The notes beneath the pieces are model-generated. The model made no database searches. It saw nothing but the letters and a program-made list of their open reading frames with translations, and was not told the origin of the DNA. A program made the position numbers and the translations under genes. This document shows positions 59,093 to 64,000 of a stretch of DNA of 64,000 bases, one piece after another (the first letter of the stretch is position 1; each line of letters begins with the position of its first letter). The stretch is from Streptomyces hyderabadensis (lineage in GTDB: Bacteria; Actinomycetota; Actinomycetes; Streptomycetales; Streptomycetaceae), in NCBI RefSeq assembly GCF_020404845.1, contig NZ_JAIOJZ010000001.1, positions 310,001 to 374,000 of the forward strand, read 5' to 3'.

Positions 59093-60477
59093 TTGTCTTC
59101 TCCCTCGCCTGCTCCCCGCCCGACCGCACGTTCACCCGACCGCTCGCCCGCACGTTCGCCCGACCGCTCGCCCGACCGCTTGCCCGCCTGCTCGCCCGCC
59201 CGCGCGGCCGGGACCCGGCACAGCGTCACGAGGAACCCGAGCGCCACCACCGCGGCCACCAACTGGACCACGGCCATCGGCACGGCGGTGTCCTCCCCCG
59301 CGATCCCGACCAGCGGCGAGGCGACCGCGCCGATGAGGAAGGAGGAGGTACCGAGCAGTGCCGAGGCGGATCCGGCGGACGTCTTGACCCGCATCAGCGC
59401 GAGCGCCTGGGTGTTGGGCAGGCTGATGCCCATCGCCGACATCAGCACGAACAGCACGGCGGCGACCGGTCCGAGCCCGACCTCGCCGAAGACGCCCAGG
59501 GACATCAGCAGCAGCACGGTCGCGGCGGCGATCACGATGACGAGGCCGAGGCCGAGCACCCGGTCCAGCCTGACCCGCCCGACGAGGATCTTGCCGTTGA
59601 TCTGTCCGACCACCACGAGGCCGATCGAGTTGAGGCCGAACAGCAGGCTGAACGTCTGCGCGGACGCCCCGTAGATCTCCTGCATGACGAACGGCGACGC
59701 CGCCACGTAGGCGAACAGCGAGGCGAAGGCGAAGCCGCCCGCGAGCATGTACCCGGTGAAGGCCCGGTCGGCGAGCAGCCCGCGCATCGCGCGCAGGGTG
59801 TCGCCGACACCGCCCGCGTGCCGCTCCTCGACGGGCAGCGTCTCCGGCAGTTTGGCCCACACGACGGCACCCAGCACCACCCCGACCACGACGAGGACGA
59901 CGAACACGCCCCGCCAGTCGGTCACGCGCAGGATCTGCCCGCCGATGAGCGGCGCGACGACCGGCGCGACGCCGGAGATCAGCATGAGGGTGGAGAAGAA
60001 GCGGGCCATGGCCACGCCGTCGTACAGGTCGCGCACGACGGCCCGGGCTATGACGATCCCGGCGGCACCCGCGAGTCCCTGGACCAGCCGGAAGGCGACG
60101 AGGAGTTCCACGTTCGGCGCGACGGCGCACAGCGCGGTGGCGACGACGTAGACGGCGAGACCGGCCAGCAGCGGGCGCCGCCGCCCCCACTTGTCGCTCA
60201 TCGGTCCGACCACGATCTGCCCGAGGGCCATGCCGGCCAGACAGGCGGTGAGCGTGAGCTGGACGGTCGCGGCGGGTGCGCTCAGGGACCGGGTGACCTC
60301 GGGAAGCGCGGGGAGGTACATGTCCATCGCCAGCGGCGGCGTGGCGGTCAGGCTGCCGAGGATGAGGGTGACGAGAAGACTGACCCGCCGAGCGGCGGAC
60401 AGCGTTGGCGGTACGGGTGACGACTGGGACGACTGAGACGTTTCCGGCATGTGTGTGGACGGCCCGCGCTCGGGCAT
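59089..60477 (-). CDS. MFS multidrug transporter, Bcr/CflA family
   Basis: A 462-residue exporter with twelve helices. The Bcr/CflA signature is LILGSLTATPPLAMDMYLPALPEVTRSL, followed by GQIVVGPMSDKWGRRRPLLAGL, AIVIARAVVRDLYDG-like GIVIARAVVRDLYDGVAMARFFS and SGVAPVVAPLIGGQIL. The C-terminus is an unusual Gly/Glu/Arg repeat (GKRSGERSGERAGERSGERA). The ATG at 60477 has GGAGGGG upstream; an ATG nine codons later is possible. The stop overlaps the putative CTG start of the serine hydrolase. It is divergent from the Gfo/Idh gene. The drug substrate is unknown. Confidence 0.9.
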   Translation of the reverse strand: MPERGPSTHMPETSQSSQSSPVPPTLSAARRVSLLVTLILGSLTATPPLAMDMYLPALPEVTRSLSAPAATVQLTLTACLAGMALGQIVVGPMSDKWGRRRPLLAGLAVYVVATALCAVAPNVELLVAFRLVQGLAGAAGIVIARAVVRDLYDGVAMARFFSTLMLISGVAPVVAPLIGGQILRVTDWRGVFVVLVVVGVVLGAVVWAKLPETLPVEERHAGGVGDTLRAMRGLLADRAFTGYMLAGGFAFASLFAYVAASPFVMQEIYGASAQTFSLLFGLNSIGLVVVGQINGKILVGRVRLDRVLGLGLVIVIAAATVLLLMSLGVFGEVGLGPVAAVLFVLMSAMGISLPNTQALALMRVKTSAGSASALLGTSSFLIGAVASPLVGIAGEDTAVPMAVVQLVAAVVALGFLVTLCRVPAARAGEQAGKRSGERSGERAGERSGERAVGRGAGEGEDN

Positions 60478-60513
60478 GTGATGTGCCCCTCCCTCTTCTA
60501 CAGATCCGCCACC

Positions 60514-60632
60514 TATGCTCTCAGCTCGTACGGACTGCAACGAACAAACTCGAACGACGACCAACGAACGACAACCGAACGACCAAAGACGAACAACGAA
60601 CGACGAACGAACCTGAGCGAGGGTGGGGCAGG
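60514..60632 (+). promoter_or_regulatory. Promoter and CGAAC-repeat leader of the Gfo/Idh gene
   Basis: TATGCT (60514-60519) is a plausible -10. From 60541 to 60612 the presumed leader holds eight CGAAC pentamers (60541, 60551, 60565, 60576, 60590, 60597, 60604, 60608). It has a single T in 72 nt and is far richer in A than the rest of the window. Such sequence should be unstructured in RNA. The start GTG follows GAGGGTGGGG. Confidence 0.5.
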
Positions 60633-61709
60633 GTGTCAGCGGTGACCGGGCAGAAGGTGCGCTGGGGGATTCTCGCGACCGGCGGGATGGCGGCGAGGTT
60701 CACGGCGGATCTGGTCGATCTGCCGGACGCGGAGGTCGTGGCGGTGGCCTCGCGGACCGAGGCGTCGGCGAAGGCGTTCGCCGAGCGGTTCGGGATACCG
60801 CGGGCGTACGGCGACTGGGAGACGCTGGCACGGGACGAGGACCTCGACGTGGTGTACGTCGCGACCCCGCACTCGGCGCACCGGACCGCGGCCGGCCTGT
60901 GCCTGGCGGCGGGCCGGAACGTGCTGTGCGAGAAGCCGTTCACCCTGAACGCCCGCGAGGCGGCGGAACTGGTCGCGCTCGCCCGCGAGAAGAACGTCTT
61001 CCTCATGGAAGCGATGTGGATGTTCTGCAACCCGCTGGTGCGGCGCCTGAAGTCGCTGGTCGACGAGGGCGCGATCGGCGAGGTCCGCAGCCTCCAGGCG
61101 GACTTCGGCCTCGCGGGCCCCTTCCCGCCCGCGCACCGGCTCCGCGACCCCGCGCAGGGCGGCGGCGCGCTGCTGGACCTGGGGGTGTACCCGGTGTCGT
61201 TCGCGCAGCTGCTGCTCGGCGAGCCCGCGGACGTCGCGGCGCGAGCAGTGCTCTCCGAAGAGGGCATCGATCTCCAGACGGGCGCACTGCTCTCCTACGA
61301 GAGCGGCGCTCTCGCCTCGGTGCACTGCTCCATCACCGGCGGTACGCCCAACTCCGCGTCGATCACCGGCTCCGAGGGCCGTATCGACGTCCCGAACGGC
61401 TTCTTCTTCCCGGACCACTTCGTGCTGCACCGCACCGGCCGGGACCCGCAGGAGTTCCGCGCCGACCCGGCCGACGGACCCCGCGAGAGCCTGCGGCACG
61501 AGGCCGAGGAGGTGATGCGGGCCCTGCGCGCCGGAAAGACCGAGTCACCGCTGGTCCCCCTCGACGGCACCCTGGCCGTGATGCGGACGCTCGACGCGAT
61601 CCGTGACCGCGTCGGCGTCCGCTACCCGGGAGAGACGGGAGAGACGAGAGAGACGGGAGCAACAGGGGAAACCGGCGACACGGCGGAGCCGGTCGTCACA
61701 CCGGCTTGA
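60633..61709 (+). CDS. Gfo/Idh/MocA-family NAD(P)-dependent oxidoreductase
   Basis: A 358-residue dehydrogenase. The N-terminal Rossmann domain has VRWGILATGGMAARFTADL and DAEVVAVASRTEASAKAFAERFGIPRAYGDW. The family Lys-Pro motif is LCEKPFTLN, and the C-terminal alpha/beta domain includes GGGALLDLGVYPVSFAQLLLGEP with the usual Asp/Tyr. Substrates in this family are sugars, inositols and dihydrodiols; this branch resembles trans-1,2-dihydrobenzene-1,2-diol dehydrogenases. The tail GETGETRETGATGETGD comes from a short tandem repeat in the DNA and is probably disordered. The 3' end overlaps the convergent phoD gene by 14 bp. Confidence 0.88.
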   Translation: MSAVTGQKVRWGILATGGMAARFTADLVDLPDAEVVAVASRTEASAKAFAERFGIPRAYGDWETLARDEDLDVVYVATPHSAHRTAAGLCLAAGRNVLCEKPFTLNAREAAELVALAREKNVFLMEAMWMFCNPLVRRLKSLVDEGAIGEVRSLQADFGLAGPFPPAHRLRDPAQGGGALLDLGVYPVSFAQLLLGEPADVAARAVLSEEGIDLQTGALLSYESGALASVHCSITGGTPNSASITGSEGRIDVPNGFFFPDHFVLHRTGRDPQEFRADPADGPRESLRHEAEEVMRALRAGKTESPLVPLDGTLAVMRTLDAIRDRVGVRYPGETGETRETGATGETGDTAEPVVTPA

Positions 61710-63378
61710 GCCCCGGCTCCCCCACCTCCGTCACGAAGGACCCGGCGGTCGTGAGCGGCGCCCCCTCGGTGCTGACGTGGGACACCGTCTTGAAGTCGGC
61801 GCGCGCCGACTGGCGGCCCAGTGCGACCGTGGCGTAGCCGCGCAGCCCGTTGAAGAACTTCAGGTGCGGGTTGGCGGTCATGAGGGTGTCCCAGTTGGAC
61901 GGCTTCGCGGAGCCGTCGCCGCCGCTGGTGACGGAGGTGGTGACGATCTCCGTGCCCAGCGTCCGGGAGTCCGGGTCGCCGAAGTCGCGCTTGATGTCGA
62001 AGCCGTAGGAGACGTGCACGTCGCCGGTGAGGACCATGAGGTTCTCGATCCCGGCGGCCTGCGCGCCGGCCAGGACCCGCTCGCGGGAGGCCGGGTAGCC
62101 GTCCCAGGAGTCCATGGACACCTTGGACGGCGTACTCGTGGAGTTGTACCGCTGGGAGAAGGTGACCTGCTGGGGCACCACGTTCCACAGGGCGTTCGAC
62201 CGGTGCCAGCCGTTGATCAGCCAGCGCTCCTGGGCGTCGCCGGTGAGCGTGCGGCTCGGGTCCTCGGACTCGGGCCCGGGGAACTGCCAGCCGTCGCCGT
62301 ACGCCTGGTTGGAGCGGTACTGCCGGGTGTCGAGGACGTCGAACTGGGCGAGCCGCCCCCAGTGCAGCCGGCGGTAGAGCTTGAGGTCCGGGCCGTCGGG
62401 CAACTGCGGGCGCCGCAGCGGCATGTTCTCCCAGTAGGCGCGGTAGGCGGCGGCCCGGCGGATGAGGAACTCCTCCGGCGGGACGCTGTTCTCCGGCGTC
62501 TCGTCGGCGTAGTTGTTCTCGGTCTCGTGGTCGTCCCAGGTGACGACGAAGGGGTGCGCGGCGTGCGCGGCCCGCAGGTCGGGGTCCGACTTGTAGAGGG
62601 CGTACCGCAGGCGGTAGTCCTCCAGCGTCACCGTCTCGTGGTTGAAGTGGGCGGGCAGGGTGCCCGCGGGGTAGGCGCGGGAGCCGCCGGTGGCGTTGAC
62701 GGCGTACTCGTAGAGGTAGTCGCCGAGGTGGAAGACGACGTCCACGTCCTCCTGGGCCAGGTGCTTGTAGGCGGTGTAGTACCCCTGGTCGTACTTCTGG
62801 CAGGAGACGAGGCCGAAGGTGAGGCCGGAGACCCGGCTGTGCTGCGCGGGGGCGGTGCGGGTGCGGCCGGCCGGGCTGACGTAACGGCCGGCGCGGAAGC
62901 GGTAGTAGTAGACGTGGCCGGGTGCCAGGTGGTCGACCTCGACGTGCACGGTGTGGTGGAACTCGGGGTGGGCGGTGGCCCGGCCTCTTCTGACGACGCG
63001 TCGGAACCGTTCGTCCAGGGCCAGTTCCCAGCTCACCTCGACGCGTTTGGCGGGCAGCCCGCTGTCGGCCTGGTACGGGACCGGGGCCAGGCGCGTCCAC
63101 AGCAGCACGGAGCCGGGCTGCGGGTCGCCCGAGGCGACGCCGAGCGTGAACGGGTCGGCGGAGAGCTGGGCCGGGTCCAGCTCGGCGGCGCTCGCGGTGC
63201 CGGCGGCCGGCAGGTTCACGGAGAAGGCGAGCGCGGCGGCGGCGCCGGTGACGGTCAGGAAGCGGCGGCGCCCCAGGCTGCGGGCGGCGGCGCGGAGTTC
63301 GGGCGCGTGCGAGGACTGCGACTGGGCCGGGACCGGGCTCGGGACCGGGGCCGGGGCCTGGTGGTTCGCGGGTGTCAT
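61696..63378 (-). CDS. phoD: Tat-exported alkaline phosphatase D (PhoD)
   Basis: A 560-residue secreted phosphodiesterase/phosphomonoesterase. The Tat signal is LGRRRFLTVTGAAAALAFSV, cut near AGTASA. The mature part opens with LSADPFTLGVASGDPQPGSVLLWTRLAP (PhoD N domain). Metal-site motifs follow: FGLVSCQKYDQGYYTAYKHLA, VVFHLGDYLYEYA, TWDDHETENNYAD and LTGDVHVSYGFDI. It frees phosphate from lipids, teichoic acids or nucleotides outside the cell using Ca2+/Fe3+. The ATG has GGGGAGG upstream, part of which lies in a hairpin. I saw no convincing PHO box (GTTCACC repeats), although PhoP control is usual. Confidence 0.94.
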   Translation of the reverse strand: MTPANHQAPAPVPSPVPAQSQSSHAPELRAAARSLGRRRFLTVTGAAAALAFSVNLPAAGTASAAELDPAQLSADPFTLGVASGDPQPGSVLLWTRLAPVPYQADSGLPAKRVEVSWELALDERFRRVVRRGRATAHPEFHHTVHVEVDHLAPGHVYYYRFRAGRYVSPAGRTRTAPAQHSRVSGLTFGLVSCQKYDQGYYTAYKHLAQEDVDVVFHLGDYLYEYAVNATGGSRAYPAGTLPAHFNHETVTLEDYRLRYALYKSDPDLRAAHAAHPFVVTWDDHETENNYADETPENSVPPEEFLIRRAAAYRAYWENMPLRRPQLPDGPDLKLYRRLHWGRLAQFDVLDTRQYRSNQAYGDGWQFPGPESEDPSRTLTGDAQERWLINGWHRSNALWNVVPQQVTFSQRYNSTSTPSKVSMDSWDGYPASRERVLAGAQAAGIENLMVLTGDVHVSYGFDIKRDFGDPDSRTLGTEIVTTSVTSGGDGSAKPSNWDTLMTANPHLKFFNGLRGYATVALGRQSARADFKTVSHVSTEGAPLTTAGSFVTEVGEPGLKPV

Positions 63379-63383
63379 CCGTT

Positions 63384-63409
63384 CCTCCCCTTGCGGTGGT
63401 TGCAAGGGG
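63384..63409 (-). promoter_or_regulatory. Hairpin overlapping the phoD ribosome binding site
   Basis: CCCCTTGC (63402-63409 read on the minus strand) pairs perfectly with GCAAGGGG (63387-63394), loop 7 nt. The second arm runs straight into AGG at 63384-63386, so four of the seven SD bases (GGGGAGG) lie in the stem. This could lower translation or respond to temperature or a bound factor. Confidence 0.5.
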
Positions 63410-63496
63410 GATTCGAAGGGCCGGGAACGACCCGGGCTTGGCGCGGACATGGCGATCGCATGTCGGACGGATGAGTTCCGCATGTTCCGCGACCCG

Positions 63497-63502
63497 TACG
63501 CT
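63497..63502 (+). promoter_or_regulatory. Probable leaderless -10 of the SDR gene
   Basis: TACGCT (TANNNT) ends 8 bp before the ATG at 63511, with no SD between. Confidence 0.4.
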
Positions 63503-63510
63503 GCGGACTC

Positions 63511-64000
63511 ATGAACACCGCGAGAACCACCGACGAGGAACCCGCCGGCGCACGGAAGGTCGCCGTCGTCACGGGCGCCGGATCCGGCATCGGCCGGGCG
63601 GTAGCCGTCGAACTGCTCACCGCCGGCTGGTCGGTGGCCCTGGCCGGCCGCCGGCCGGAGCCCCTGGCACAGACGGCCGCGGCGGCACCGTCCGGAGGCG
63701 GCACGGCGCTCACCGTCCGCGCCGACGTGTCGCGCCCCGAGGACGTGGCGGCCCTGTTCGGCGCCGTGCGCGACCGGTTCGGACGACTGGACCTGCTGTT
63801 CAACAACGCGGGGACGTTCGGCCCCGGCGGCGTGCCGGTCGAGGAACTGCCCTACGAGGCCTGGCGGCACGTGGTGGACACCAACCTCAACGGGGCGTTC
63901 CTGTGCGCGCAGGCGGCGTACCGGCAGATGAAGGAGCAGGACCCGCAGGGCGGGCGGATCATCAACAACGGATCGATCTCGGCGCACACGCCGCGCCCGC
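63511..64000 (+). CDS. Short-chain dehydrogenase/reductase (3' end outside the window)
   Basis: The first 163 residues of an SDR. The cofactor motif is [19 protein letters not shown] (TGxxxGIG), followed by [23 protein letters not shown] (NNAG) and [15 protein letters not shown], where the catalytic Ser lies just before the window ends; the YxxxK motif is beyond it. The N-terminal [15 protein letters not shown] is an unstructured leader. The classical SDR length (about 250-270) implies some 100 residues are missing. The substrate is unknown. It is divergent from phoD by 132 bp. Confidence 0.9.
   Translation, partial: MNTARTTDEEPAGARKVAVVTGAGSGIGRAVAVELLTAGWSVALAGRRPEPLAQTAAAAPSGGGTALTVRADVSRPEDVAALFGAVRDRFGRLDLLFNNAGTFGPGGVPVEELPYEAWRHVVDTNLNGAFLCAQAAYRQMKEQDPQGGRIINNGSISAHTPRP

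Noticed and set aside
63420..63510. Possible PHO boxes upstream of phoD (two GTTCCGC at 63475 and 63484)
   Set aside because: They are 9 bp apart rather than 11, face the wrong way for phoD and lack the CACC part of the PhoP repeat.
1..64000. CRISPR arrays, tRNA or rRNA genes, insertion sequences, prophage
   Set aside because: No regular repeat-spacer array, cloverleaf, transposase, integrase or phage structural gene was recognised on either strand. Covariance-model searches could not be run.

Overview
The window is high-GC, gene-dense actinobacterial chromosome. The GC-biased third codon positions, the many GTG starts, the Shine-Dalgarno (SD) sequences of the GGAGG type, the AfsR-like regulator and the F420 enzyme all point to Streptomyces. 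From memory, the gene order (malR-malEFG-aglA, glnE, yefM/yoeB, nadE, glnA2, panB, heme oxygenase, hmuTUV, phoD) resembles the core chromosome of S. coelicolor around SCO2225 to SCO2287. That correspondence was not checked against a database. I see no prophage, insertion sequence, CRISPR array, tRNA or rRNA.

Layout. 1-1.2 kb: a TetR regulator converging on a small CHMI-family isomerase. 1.2-13.4 kb: a maltodextrin utilisation cluster. It holds a secreted two-domain amylase/pullulanase, the cytosolic alpha-glucosidase AglA, the permeases MalF and MalG, the binding lipoprotein MalE and the divergent repressor MalR. CTTGCA-type operators lie in front of the pullulanase and between malE and malR. 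13.5-23.6 kb: a PAP2 membrane protein, the GlnE adenylyltransferase, the YefM/YoeB toxin-antitoxin pair, a VOC protein, NAD synthetase, a DUF3105/DUF305 pair and the glutamine-synthetase-like GlnA2. 23.6-33.5 kb: a DUF3592 remnant, a WD40 Ser/Thr kinase, a Tat-exported amidohydrolase behind a strong palindromic operator, an orphan double-glycine leader peptide, a decayed DUF5753/DUF397 remnant, a hydrolase, an MFS exporter, an EEP-family membrane protein and panB. 33.6-38.9 kb: a two-gene drug-export-type ABC transporter next to a convergent AfsR-like regulator; 11-bp-spaced direct repeats precede the transporter. 39-44.3 kb: an M50 protease, a small membrane protein, the F420-dependent NADP reductase, a conserved hypothetical, an MFS exporter and methionine aminopeptidase.

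44.4-52.8 kb is an iron/heme acquisition locus. A heme oxygenase, two surface HtaA-domain proteins (one ending in a sortase-like LASTG signal) and the HmuTUV heme ABC importer are preceded by two IdeR/DmdR-type iron boxes. The likely flow is: HtaA proteins capture heme at the surface, HmuTUV import it, and heme oxygenase releases the iron, all repressed when iron is plentiful. 52.9-64 kb: a lipoprotein, a primase/polymerase-like protein, a TetR/DUF6243 divergent pair with two palindromes, an orphan response regulator with an Rsm22 methyltransferase, a repeat-filled non-coding region, a serine hydrolase that appears to start at CTG and overlaps an upstream MFS gene, a Gfo/Idh oxidoreductase, PhoD alkaline phosphatase and the start of an SDR gene.

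About ten genes carry a TANNNT-like -10 hexamer 6-8 bp before the start codon and no SD, so leaderless transcription looks common here. The candidates for new biology are the SARP-like repeats at the ABC transporter, the CTG start, the orphan leader peptide and the fused regulator remnant. All rest on reading the sequence and need experimental or comparative tests.
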